Of a stretch of 13,477 nt of DNA, positions 1-6,355 are shown one piece after another. The notes below the pieces were generated by a model. That model was not told the DNA's origin, did not search any database, and worked only from the letters and a program-made list of their open reading frames with translations. The DNA lies in assembly GCA_012511395.1 (NCBI GenBank), contig JAAZGD010000137.1:1-13477 (forward strand). Direction: 5' to 3'. Source of the DNA: Clostridiales bacterium. GTDB taxonomy: Bacteria > Bacillota > Clostridia > Peptostreptococcales > Anaerovoracaceae. The translations under genes and the position numbers were made by a program. Each line of letters starts with the position of its first letter. Positions within the stretch are counted from its first letter, which is position 1.

Positions 1-28
1 AGTAATTTAAAGGGAATTTAAAAAATAC

Positions 29-58
29 TTGCATAAAATATTGTTATTGTGGTATATT
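29..58 (+). promoter_or_regulatory. Probable promoter of rpmE
   Basis: A TTGCAT -35 (29-34) and a TATATT -10 (53-58) are separated by 18 bp in very A/T-rich DNA, placing the start about 30 nt upstream of the rpmE ribosome binding site. The -10 is a good match and the -35 only partial. This is a pattern match, not a mapped start. Confidence 0.55.
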
Positions 59-96
59 TATTAAGCTTGCAAATCTAAAGGAAGGAGGCAATCAAC

Positions 97-297
97 ATGA
101 AGGAAGGAATCCATCCTGAATATAAGGAATGTAAAGTTACTTGCGCATGTGGTAATTCTTTTGTGACCAGGTCTACAAAAGAGGAGCTGAAGCTTGATGT
201 ATGCTCAGCCTGCCATCCGTTCTTTACAGGGCAGCAGAAATTCATTAACAGAGGCGGCCGTGTTGAGAAGTTTAAGAACAAGTACAACATGGATTAA
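97..297 (+). CDS. rpmE: 50S ribosomal protein L31, zinc-binding form
   Basis: This 66-residue protein is L31, a small protein of the large ribosomal subunit near the central protuberance that bridges to the small subunit. It begins MKEGIHPEY, the family signature, and has Cys16, Cys18, Cys36 and Cys39 (CACG and CSACHPF), so it is the zinc-containing form rather than the zinc-free paralogue induced under zinc starvation. The C-terminal GQQKFINRGGRVEKF block is also typical. An AAGGAGG site (82-88) sits 8 nt before the ATG. The gene is monocistronic, with its own promoter upstream and a strong terminator downstream. In many Firmicutes L31 lies just ahead of prfA, as here. Confidence 0.97.
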   Translation: MKEGIHPEYKECKVTCACGNSFVTRSTKEELKLDVCSACHPFFTGQQKFINRGGRVEKFKNKYNMD

Positions 298-308
298 ACA
301 TTCAAACT

Positions 309-336
309 AAACCGGAAAATTATTTTCCGGTTTTTT
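309..336 (+). terminator. Rho-independent terminator after rpmE
   Basis: A perfect 10-bp inverted repeat, AACCGGAAAA (310-319) and TTTTCCGGTT (323-332), with a 3-nt loop runs directly into a T tract ending at 336. It begins about a dozen bases after the rpmE stop and separates it from the prfA promoter. Confidence 0.93.
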
Positions 337-361
337 CATGAACACAAAGAAATATATACTG

Positions 362-370
362 TGATATAAT
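362..370 (+). promoter_or_regulatory. Extended -10 promoter for the prfA cluster
   Basis: TGATATAAT combines a perfect TATAAT hexamer (365-370) with the TGn extension. No convincing -35 is visible 17 bp upstream, as is common for extended -10 promoters. It lies between the rpmE terminator and the prfA ribosome binding site (AAGGAGAG, 379-386), so it probably starts the prfA-sua5-rpiB-upp-tyrS transcript. Confidence 0.65.
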
Positions 371-396
371 TACTCTTTAAGGAGAGATTAAATAAT

Positions 397-1458
397 ATGT
401 TTGAAAAACTCGAATTTACATTACAAAGATACGATGAGCTTTCAGGGCTTGTATCAAACCCTGAGGTAATAGCAGATCAGCCTGTATGGCGTAAATATAT
501 GAAGGAAATGGGAGATCTGGAGGACCTGGTAACAGCTTATAAAGAGTACAAAAAAGTTAGGGAAGAACTGGAAGATGCAAAGAGCATGCTGTCTGAAGCA
601 GACAGCGAGCTTAAGGACTTGATTAAAGATGAAATCCCAAGGCTTGAAGAGCTGATCCTTTCATTTGAAGAAAAGCTTAAGGTTTTAATGCTGCCAAAGG
701 ATGAGAACGATGATAAAAACGTTTTCCTTGAAATAAGGGCGGGAACAGGCGGTGAAGAGGCAGCCCTCTTCGGCTCCGACCTTTTGCGTATGTATATGAG
801 ATATGCAGAAAGAAGAGGCTGGAAAACTGAGATGATGGATATAGCAGATACAGGCTTAGGCGGTATTAAGGAGGCTGTCATTCTCATAAAAGGTAAAGGT
901 GCATACTCCAGACTTAAGTATGAAAGCGGAGCTCACAGAGTTCAAAGAGTGCCTGAAACAGAATCATCAGGAAGAGTCCATACATCGGCTGCCACAGTTG
1001 CTGTATTACCGGAAGTTGATGATGTGGAAATTGAAATAGATCCAAACGATGTGAGAGTAGATGTGTACCGCTCCTCAGGCCATGGCGGTCAGTCAGTAAA
1101 TACGACTGACTCTGCAGTTCGTTTAACCCATGTTCCCACAGGTCTTGTGGTAACCTGTCAGGATGAAAAATCCCAAATAAAGAACAAGGATAAGGCCTTC
1201 AGAGTTCTAAAGGCAAGGCTTTATGATTTAAAGATGCAGGAACAGCAGGACGAGCTTTCATAGGAAAGAAAGAACCCGGTGGGGACAGGAGACAGATCTG
1301 TAAGAATAAGAACATACAACTTCCCCCAAGGAAGAGTGTCGGACCCTAGAACGGGAGTAACCCTCTATAAACTTGAATACTTTTTAGACGGGGATTTAGA
1401 TGAAATAATCGATGGACTTATTGCAAAGGATCAAGCTGACAGGATGCAGGATTTTTAA
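397..1458 (+). CDS. prfA: Peptide chain release factor 1, interrupted by an in-frame TAG
   Basis: RF1 enters the ribosomal A site at UAA or UAG and triggers release of the finished protein. The stop-recognition tripeptide is PET (residues 186-188, the RF1 PxT motif, in RVPETESSGRVHTSAATVAV) and the catalytic GGQ is at 230-232 (SSGHGGQSVNTTDSA). The frame from 397 meets TAG at 1261-1263 after codon 288 (KMQEQQDELS). The same frame then continues with 64 more codons of canonical RF1 sequence (GTGDRSVRIRTYNF, PQGRVSDPRT, GDLDEIIDGLIAKDQADRMQDF) to TAA at 1456-1458. Counting the TAG as one residue gives 353 aa, a normal RF1 length. The 288-aa product alone lacks a highly conserved part of the C-terminal structure and is probably not functional. 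No frameshift is needed to restore the gene. sua5 starts 3 nt later. Whether the TAG is read through, recent damage or an error cannot be decided here. Confidence 0.93.
1261..1263 (+). other. In-frame UAG in prfA, candidate readthrough or recoding site
   Basis: The codon is flanked by CTTTC (1255-1259) and GAAAG (1264-1268), which can pair as a 5-bp hairpin with AUAG in the loop. The base after the stop is G. Purine-rich AGGA motifs lie at 1238-1241 and 1247-1250. An in-frame GTG at 1279 could allow reinitiation and a split protein. Downstream RF1 sequence is intact in the same frame. Low RF1 would favour readthrough and more RF1; that is an inference by analogy with prfB. Confidence 0.6.
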
Positions 1459-1461
1459 AAA

Positions 1462-2472
1462 ATGAAAACGCAGATACTGATGCCCACAGTTGAAAACATA
1501 AAGAAAGCTTCAGAGGTTATTAAAAAAGGCGGCCTTGTGGCCTTTCCCACGGAGACAGTTTACGGCCTCGGAGCAAACGGCTTAAATGAAGCAGCAGTTA
1601 AAAAGATATATGAAACAAAGGGAAGGCCTTCTGATAATCCTATGATTCTCCATATAGCAGAATATGAAGATTTAAGGAAGCTTGTAAAGGAAGTAAACTC
1701 TGTTTCAGAGCTTCTTTCAGAAACCTTCTGGCCGGGGCCCCTAACCCTTGTTCTTAAGAAAAAGGATAAAGTTCCTTCCATGGCTACAGGCGGCCTTGAC
1801 ACAGTGGCAGTAAGAATGCCCGCTCACCCTGTGGCTCTTGCTCTCATAAAGGAATCGGGGACTCCAATTGCAGCGCCCAGTGCAAATTTATCGGGAAGAC
1901 CGTCTCCCACAAGGGCAAAGGATGTGCTGAATGACCTTAACAACAGGGTGGAGATAATCCTGGAAGGGGGCGACTGTGAAGTGGGAATAGAGTCTACAGT
2001 TGTAGACTTAACGAAGGATGGGGAAATCCTTATTCTTAGGCCGGGCCTTGTTACAAAGGGGGAAATAGAGGAAGCTTTAAATACTTGCGGCTATGAGAAC
2101 ATTACTGTGGGATATGCAAATGAGGAGGACGCTCTTTCTCCAAAATCACCGGGGATGAAGTACACCCACTACTCCCCAAAAGCAGAGATGATAATTCTAA
2201 AGGGCAGTAAAGAAAAGGTTTTAGCTGAAATTGAAAGGATAAAAAAAGAAGGTTACCTGGGACTTGGATCAGGCAATAAGACCGGTGTAATATATTTTAA
2301 AGACCTTGATGCTAAACAGGCTGTTAAACAGTTTTTTGCCAAGCTTAGAGATCTGGATGAAGAAGGCGTGGAGCTTATTATCTCAGTGGCGCCTGATAAG
2401 ACTGATGAAGTGGCATATGCTCTTATGAACAGAATGCTTAAAGCATCAGGATATAAGGTTATAAAGGTATGA
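1462..2472 (+). CDS. L-threonylcarbamoyladenylate synthase, two-domain Sua5 type
   Basis: This enzyme makes threonylcarbamoyl-AMP from threonine, bicarbonate and ATP, the first step in t6A37 formation on ANN-decoding tRNAs. The YrdC domain (about residues 10-205) carries AFPTETVYGLGANG (28-40 region), KGRPSDNPMILHI (53-65), the RMPAHP block (119-123) and APSANLSGRPSPT (138-150). The linker SPGMKYTHYSP (229-239) is the Sua5 hallmark, followed by the Sua5 C-terminal domain (about 240-336). At 336 residues it is the long Sua5/YwlC form, not the short TsaC. It starts 3 nt after the full-length prfA stop, with a weak AGGA site inside the prfA end, so the two are translationally linked. Its TGA stop overlaps the upstream ATG of the next frame. 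Confidence 0.95.
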   Translation: MKTQILMPTVENIKKASEVIKKGGLVAFPTETVYGLGANGLNEAAVKKIYETKGRPSDNPMILHIAEYEDLRKLVKEVNSVSELLSETFWPGPLTLVLKKKDKVPSMATGGLDTVAVRMPAHPVALALIKESGTPIAAPSANLSGRPSPTRAKDVLNDLNNRVEIILEGGDCEVGIESTVVDLTKDGEILILRPGLVTKGEIEEALNTCGYENITVGYANEEDALSPKSPGMKYTHYSPKAEMIILKGSKEKVLAEIERIKKEGYLGLGSGNKTGVIYFKDLDAKQAVKQFFAKLRDLDEEGVELIISVAPDKTDEVAYALMNRMLKASGYKVIKV

Positions 2473-2486
2473 AAATGGAGGGTGAA

Positions 2487-2918
2487 ATGAAAATAGCTAT
2501 AGGATCTGACCATGGCGGCTTTGAGCTTAAACAGCATCTTGTTCCTTTCCTTGAAAGAAGAGGGTACGATGTAATGGATTTAGGCACAAACACAGATGAG
2601 TCCGTAGATTACCCTATTTACGGTAAGATGGTAGGTGAAGCTGTAAGAGACAAGAAAGCAGATTTAGGCATAGTTATTTGCGGCACCGGAATCGGTGTGT
2701 CAATTGCAGCCAATAAAGTTCACGGCGTAAGGTGTGCTCTTTGCACCTCAGAATTTATGGCAAGAATGTCAAGGTGTCATAACGATGCGAATGTGCTGGC
2801 TTTGGGGGGCAGAACCACCACGCCTCTTATGGCAGAGGTCATTATTGATGAATGGCTTAAGCAGGTTTGTGAAGGCGGAAGACATCAGAGGCGTATTGAT
2901 ATGTTAAATGAGATGTAA
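2487..2918 (+). CDS. rpiB: Ribose-5-phosphate isomerase B
   Basis: RpiB interconverts ribose 5-phosphate and ribulose 5-phosphate in the non-oxidative pentose phosphate pathway. The protein opens MKIAIGSDHGG, the family N-terminus with the Asp-His pair at 8-9. The catalytic base Cys65 lies in VICGTGIGVSIAANK, and CHNDANVLALGGR (97-109) and the C-terminal GGRHQRRIDML are typical. An upstream ATG at 2469 overlaps the sua5 stop. I prefer the ATG at 2487 because GGAGGG (2477-2482) precedes it and it gives the usual 143-residue length; the longer form would add six residues (MKMEGE). Some RpiB-like proteins are subunits of sugar isomerases such as LacAB, but the single copy among translation and upp genes fits RpiB. 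Confidence 0.92.
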   Translation: MKIAIGSDHGGFELKQHLVPFLERRGYDVMDLGTNTDESVDYPIYGKMVGEAVRDKKADLGIVICGTGIGVSIAANKVHGVRCALCTSEFMARMSRCHNDANVLALGGRTTTPLMAEVIIDEWLKQVCEGGRHQRRIDMLNEM

Positions 2919-2956
2919 AGAGGTTAATAGAAATTATATGATTAGGGAGGACTGCC

Positions 2957-3586
2957 ATGAGCAAGGTTTACGTATTTGATCATCCTTTAATCCAGCACAA
3001 AACCGGGATGATGAGGAAAGTGGAGACTAACGTTAAAGATTTCAGGGAACTGGTAAAAGAAGTAGCGATGCTGATGACCTATGAGGCCACAAGAGATCTG
3101 CCTTTAGTAGATGTGGATATCACAACGCCTATATGCGGTACTACAGTTAAGATGCTTCACGGAGAAGATATTGCAATTGTCCCTGTTCTAAGAGCAGGTT
3201 TAGGTATGGTAGACGGTATGCTTCAGATGGTGCCAAACGCTAAAGTAGGCCATATTGGAGTTTATAGAGATCCTGTCACCCATAAGCCTATTGACTACTA
3301 TTGCAAGTTGCCTTGCGACATCGATAAAAGACAGGTTTTCGTAGTTGACCCAATGCTGGCAACGGGAGGCTCCGCAGCTGCTGCCATCGACTTCATTAAA
3401 GAAAGGGGCGGCAAGAAGATAATCTATATGTGCATTATCGCAGCACCTGAAGGAATAGAAGTCCTGCAGAATGCTCACCCCGATGTAGATATTTTTATAG
3501 CCGCAAAAGATAGGGAGCTTAATGAACACGCCTACATAGTTCCGGGCTTAGGCGACGCAGGAGACAGGCTCTTTGGCACAAAGTAA
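2957..3586 (+). CDS. upp: Uracil phosphoribosyltransferase
   Basis: Upp joins uracil to PRPP to form UMP in pyrimidine salvage and acts in the cytoplasm. The 209-residue protein begins MSKVYVFDHPLIQHK and has the conserved ATRDLPL block. The PRPP-binding loop is VVDPMLATGGSA (129-140), and the uracil-binding C-terminus IVPGLGDAGDRLFGTK (194-209) is complete. A strong AGGGAGGA site (2945-2952) precedes the ATG. It lies 38 nt after rpiB and 17 nt before tyrS on the same strand with no visible terminator, so it is probably in the same operon. In many Firmicutes upp follows rpiB or glyA in this neighbourhood. No PyrR-type attenuator is visible. Confidence 0.97.
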   Translation: MSKVYVFDHPLIQHKTGMMRKVETNVKDFRELVKEVAMLMTYEATRDLPLVDVDITTPICGTTVKMLHGEDIAIVPVLRAGLGMVDGMLQMVPNAKVGHIGVYRDPVTHKPIDYYCKLPCDIDKRQVFVVDPMLATGGSAAAAIDFIKERGGKKIIYMCIIAAPEGIEVLQNAHPDVDIFIAAKDRELNEHAYIVPGLGDAGDRLFGTK

Positions 3587-3603
3587 AAAGACAGGAGAAG
3601 GAA

Positions 3604-4932
3604 ATGAGTTTAATACCTGATAATGTGAGCAAGTTTGATAATGTATTTGACGTTCTTAAAGAGCGGGGCTTTATTGAGCAGACCACTCATGATGAAGAAA
3701 TAAGAGAAATGCTGGGGAAGGAAAAAATCCTTTTCTATATAGGCTTTGACCCAACAGCAGACAGCCTTCACGTAGGCCATTTTATACAGATAATCATTAT
3801 GATGTATATGCAAAAGTACGGCCATAATCCCATCGTCTTAATAGGCGGAGGCACAACTCTTGTGGGAGATCCATCGGGCAGAACCGATATGAGACAGATG
3901 ATGGATAAGGATACTATTTTGAAAAACGGAGAGCTTTTCAAAAATCACTTTAACAAGTTCCTTGATTTTGATGAAGGCTTTTCCTATACAGGGACTGACA
4001 GTCCTGTTATGGAAGGAAAGGCTACAAAGAAACCGGATCCTGAAAAAGCAATATATGTGAATAACTACACTTGGCTTTCAGACCTTAACTATGTGGAGTT
4101 TATCAGAGAGATAGGAAAGCACTTTTCTGTAAACAATATGTTAAGAGCAGAATGCTTCAAGCAGAGACTTGAAAAGGGCCTTTCATTTTTAGAGTTTAAC
4201 TACATGCTGATGCAAAGCTATGACTTCATGGTCATGGCAAGAGATATAGATTGCAAAATGCAGTGCGGCGGAAATGATCAATGGTCCAACATTATCTCCG
4301 GAGTTGACTTGACAAGAAGACACACAGGTAAACAGGTTTACGGCATGACATTCTCTTTACTTACAACAAGTGAAGGAGTGAAGATGGGCAAAACCCAAAA
4401 AGGCGCTTTATGGCTTGATCCCAACAGAACCACACCCTATGAGTTTTATCAGTACTGGAGGAATGTGGATGATGCCGATGTTAACAAGTGCCTGAGAATG
4501 CTTACATTTTTACCTATGGAGGAAGTCAATGCTTTAAGCGCTTTGAAGGATGAAGAGATCAACAGGGCTAAGGAAATGTTGGCCTTTGAAGTAACCAAGC
4601 TTGTTCATGGAGAAAAAGAAGCTACAAAGGCACAGGAAGGTGCAAGAGCTGCGTTTAAAGGAGAGGGGGACCTTTCTAATATCCCAAAGGTAACCATGAA
4701 TAAGGCCTCCTTTACAGAAGGAATGGGCATAGTCACTTTAATAAAAGAAGCAGGTCTTGTGCAAAGCAATTCGGAAGGCTTCAGAACCATAGAGCAGGGC
4801 GGACTTATGATGAACGGAGAGAAGGTGGAAAACAGTAAATTAACAGTAACACTTTCAGATTTTAAAGATAACAGACTGATGCTTCAGAAGGGCAAGAAAA
4901 CCTTTAAAATAGTGGAGTTAAATAGTAATTGA
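3604..4932 (+). CDS. tyrS: Tyrosyl-tRNA synthetase
   Basis: TyrRS charges tRNA-Tyr with tyrosine using ATP. The class I signature HVGH (56-59) follows FDPTADSL, and the KMSKS-like loop is KMGKT (260-264). The tyrosine-pocket region MLMQSYDF and GGNDQWSNI are present. The last ~60 residues resemble an S4 RNA-binding domain (GGLMMNGEKVENSKLTVTLSDF). At 442 residues it is somewhat longer than the usual 400-425. The extra length lies mostly at about 124-150, a charged segment (TGTDSPVMEGKATKKPDPEK) before the conserved VNNYTWL. AGGAGAAGG precedes the ATG. No T-box leader is visible ahead of the gene; it seems to rely on the upstream operon promoter. Its TGA lies inside the -35 element of the rplM promoter. 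Confidence 0.97.
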   Translation: MSLIPDNVSKFDNVFDVLKERGFIEQTTHDEEIREMLGKEKILFYIGFDPTADSLHVGHFIQIIIMMYMQKYGHNPIVLIGGGTTLVGDPSGRTDMRQMMDKDTILKNGELFKNHFNKFLDFDEGFSYTGTDSPVMEGKATKKPDPEKAIYVNNYTWLSDLNYVEFIREIGKHFSVNNMLRAECFKQRLEKGLSFLEFNYMLMQSYDFMVMARDIDCKMQCGGNDQWSNIISGVDLTRRHTGKQVYGMTFSLLTTSEGVKMGKTQKGALWLDPNRTTPYEFYQYWRNVDDADVNKCLRMLTFLPMEEVNALSALKDEEINRAKEMLAFEVTKLVHGEKEATKAQEGARAAFKGEGDLSNIPKVTMNKASFTEGMGIVTLIKEAGLVQSNSEGFRTIEQGGLMMNGEKVENSKLTVTLSDFKDNRLMLQKGKKTFKIVELNSN

Positions 4933-4957
4933 CATTAATAATGTAATACTATATTCT
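4929..4957 (+). promoter_or_regulatory. Promoter of rplM-rpsI overlapping the tyrS stop
   Basis: A consensus TTGACA (4929-4934), which contains the tyrS stop, is followed after exactly 17 bp by TATTCT (4952-4957), 4 of 6 matches to the -10. Transcription would start near 4964, giving a leader of about 127 nt before the rplM ATG. Confidence 0.7.
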
Positions 4958-4963
4958 ATATTG

Positions 4964-5091
4964 GTGTCTTGAAAAGAAGACATAAGAAACAGACTTTAGG
5001 GTACAGGCTGGACCTAGCCGGCCGCGGCCCGAAACATTTAGGATTGCCGAAAAGAATTGCGATTCCAGTAGGCAGAAAGGATTAGGAAGCT
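4964..5091 (+). ncRNA. Structured 5' leader of rplM-rpsI, candidate ribosomal protein leader
   Basis: Three hairpins can be drawn by eye. TGTCTT (4965-4970) pairs with AAGACA (4977-4982). GGCTGG (5006-5011) pairs with CCGGCC (5018-5023), allowing one G-U. TGCC (5045-5048) pairs with GGCA (5071-5074) around an inner stem GAAT/ATTC (5054-5057 and 5062-5065) capped by a UGCG, UNCG-type, loop. The GC-rich core (about 5006-5031) stands out from the A/T-rich surroundings. An L13 leader RNA family is known upstream of rplM in low-GC Gram-positives; I cannot confirm from memory that this matches it. The same stretch also contains an open frame of 38 basic codons (TTG 4969 to TAG 5085). Confidence 0.5.
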
Positions 5092-5535
5092 ATGAGAAGC
5101 TATGTAGCAAAGCCTTCTGACATAGAAAAGACATGGTATGTCATCGACGCAGAAGGTCAGACTCTTGGCAGATTGGCAACAGAAGCAGCCACATTGCTAA
5201 GAGGCAAGCACAAACCTACTTTTACTCCTCACATTGATACAGGTGATTATGTAATCATCATCAATGCAGAAAAGGTAGAGGTAACAGGCAAGAAGAGAAA
5301 GGACAAGATCTACAGGCACTACACGGGATTCCCCGGAGGCGTAAGAGAGGTATCCTTTGAAAGACTTCTTGAAAAGAAACCGGAAGAAATTGTAAGGCAT
5401 GCTGTCAAAGGTATGATGCCAAACGGCAGACTGGGACGCCAAATGTACAAGAAGCTGAAGGTATTCAAGGGCCCTGAACATCCACATCAGGCACAGAAGC
5501 CTGTTAAGTGGGACCTTATGGGAAGGGAGGAATAG
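5092..5535 (+). CDS. rplM: 50S ribosomal protein L13
   Basis: L13 is an early-assembly protein of the large subunit. The 147-residue protein has the family blocks KTWYVIDAEGQTLGRLAT, LLRGKHKPTFTPHIDTGDYV, the VTGKKRKDKIYRHYTGFPGG segment and AVKGMMPNGRLGRQMYKKLKVF. It carries a short C-terminal extension (VKWDLMGREE) beyond the usual HPHQAQKP end. The ribosome binding site is weak (AAAGGATTAGGA, 5076-5087), which fits control by the structured leader just upstream. It ends with TAG 3 nt before the rpsI ATG, and its last codons contain the rpsI ribosome binding site. This TAG shows that UAG works as a normal stop in a highly expressed gene of this organism. Confidence 0.98.
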   Translation: MRSYVAKPSDIEKTWYVIDAEGQTLGRLATEAATLLRGKHKPTFTPHIDTGDYVIIINAEKVEVTGKKRKDKIYRHYTGFPGGVREVSFERLLEKKPEEIVRHAVKGMMPNGRLGRQMYKKLKVFKGPEHPHQAQKPVKWDLMGREE

Positions 5536-5538
5536 AAG

Positions 5539-5934
5539 ATGGCAAAAGTTCAATATCCCGCAACGGGCAGAAGAAAGAGCTCTGTTGCCAGAGTCAGATT
5601 AATCCCTGGAAAAGGCGAAATCACCGTTAACAAAAGGCCTCTTGAAGATTACTTCGGAATGGAAATCGTAAGAAGAGAAGTAAGAAGACCTTTTGAGGTG
5701 GCAGGATGTGAAGGCAAGTTTGATGTAATAGCTACAGTAAACGGCGGTGGCTTTACAGGCCAAGCAGGAGCCTTAAGACACGGAATATCAAGAGCACTTT
5801 GCTTAGTTGACGAAGAAGCTTACAGACACCTTCTAAAGGATGCAGGATTCCTAACAAGAAATCCAAAGTCCAAGGAAAGAAAGAAGTATGGCTTAAAGAA
5901 AGCAAGAAAAGCAAGCCAGTTCTCAAAGAGATAG
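5539..5934 (+). CDS. rpsI: 30S ribosomal protein S9
   Basis: S9 is a small-subunit protein whose C-terminal tail reaches the P-site tRNA. The 131-residue sequence shows ATGRRKSSVARVRLIPGKG near the start, YFGMEIVRREVRRPFEV, NGGGFTGQAGALRHGISRAL, and the conserved C-terminus KYGLKKARKASQFSKR with the terminal Ser-Lys-Arg. AGGGAGG (5524-5530) within the end of rplM serves as its ribosome binding site. Together with rplM it forms the standard L13-S9 operon, closed by a strong terminator. It also stops at TAG. Confidence 0.98.
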   Translation: MAKVQYPATGRRKSSVARVRLIPGKGEITVNKRPLEDYFGMEIVRREVRRPFEVAGCEGKFDVIATVNGGGFTGQAGALRHGISRALCLVDEEAYRHLLKDAGFLTRNPKSKERKKYGLKKARKASQFSKR

Positions 5935-5951
5935 TATCATTTAGATACCAA

Positions 5952-5982
5952 ACACCAAGCCATTTGGCTTGGTGTATTTTTT
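5952..5982 (+). terminator. Rho-independent terminator after rpsI
   Basis: ACACCAAGCC (5952-5961) and GGCTTGGTGT (5966-5975) form a perfect 10-bp stem with an ATTT loop, followed by six T residues (5977-5982). It closes the rplM-rpsI operon and marks the left edge of the accessory region. Confidence 0.95.
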
Positions 5983-5997
5983 CATTTGGGTTATAAT
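5969..5997 (+). promoter_or_regulatory. Possible promoter of the MNT nucleotidyltransferase gene
   Basis: A perfect TATAAT (5992-5997) lies 17 bp after TTGGTG (5969-5974), a weak -35 inside the rpsI terminator stem. This is the only promoter-like signal before the nucleotidyltransferase gene. Confidence 0.4.
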
Positions 5998-6049
5998 AAC
6001 GATAAGAGGATTAATCTAATTGGGAATAAATGTTGGGGGGCAGAATGGA

Positions 6050-6355
6050 ATGGCAGTAATTACAATTGATGAAATCAGAGAAATTACGACTCCGATACTT
6101 GCAAGTTATCCTGTTGAAAAGGCTGTTTTATTTGGCTCTTATGCAAAGAATAATGCATCTAAGAATAGCGATATAGATATGTATATTGATACAAACGGAG
6201 AGTTAAAGGGCCTTAATTTTGTTGGTTTGCTTGAGGTCCTTGTAAATGCTTTGGGTGTGGATGTGGATTTATTCGATAAATCCCATATAGAACCGGGGGC
6301 GGCAATCATCCGCGAAATTGAACGTGAGGGTGTGGTAGTCTATGAAAAATCGTAA
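6050..6355 (+). CDS. MNT-type nucleotidyltransferase (HEPN-MNT antitoxin-like)
   Basis: This 101-residue protein has the minimal nucleotidyltransferase fold: VLFGSYAKNNASKNSDIDMYID carries the Gly-Ser and the paired Asp of the DxD motif, and VDVDLFD supplies the third acidic residue. In HEPN-MNT (MntA-like) pairs such proteins neutralise a HEPN ribonuclease toxin by adding AMP to it. The ATG at 6050 is preferred because GGGGGG (6035-6040) lies at suitable spacing; a TTG at 6020 would add ten residues. The stop overlaps the start of a HEPN-like frame, as in intact pairs, but that partner is truncated here. The antitoxin half therefore looks intact with all catalytic residues but orphaned. The HEPN-MNT assignment is family knowledge plus context; other small nucleotidyltransferases share the motif. 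Confidence 0.85.
   Translation: MAVITIDEIREITTPILASYPVEKAVLFGSYAKNNASKNSDIDMYIDTNGELKGLNFVGLLEVLVNALGVDVDLFDKSHIEPGAAIIREIEREGVVVYEKS

Noticed and set aside
537..887. 116-residue minus-strand frame inside prfA
   Set aside because: It is a serine-rich antisense shadow of the prfA coding sequence with no family resemblance. The other antisense frames in tyrS, upp, sua5, the EAL gene and the mutase are the same kind of artefact.
397..1263. prfA simply encoding a 288-residue protein
   Set aside because: The same frame continues for 64 codons of highly conserved RF1 sequence after the TAG, so treating the TAG as the natural gene end would discard an essential, well-preserved part.
1261..1263. 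UAG fully reassigned to an amino acid in this organism
   Set aside because: rplM, rpsI, the SecB-like gene and the HD gene all end in TAG at normal family lengths, so UAG still terminates. Partial suppression remains possible.
2469..2486. Upstream ATG as the rpiB start
   Set aside because: It adds six residues unlike the family, and the GGAGGG site is placed for the ATG at 2487.
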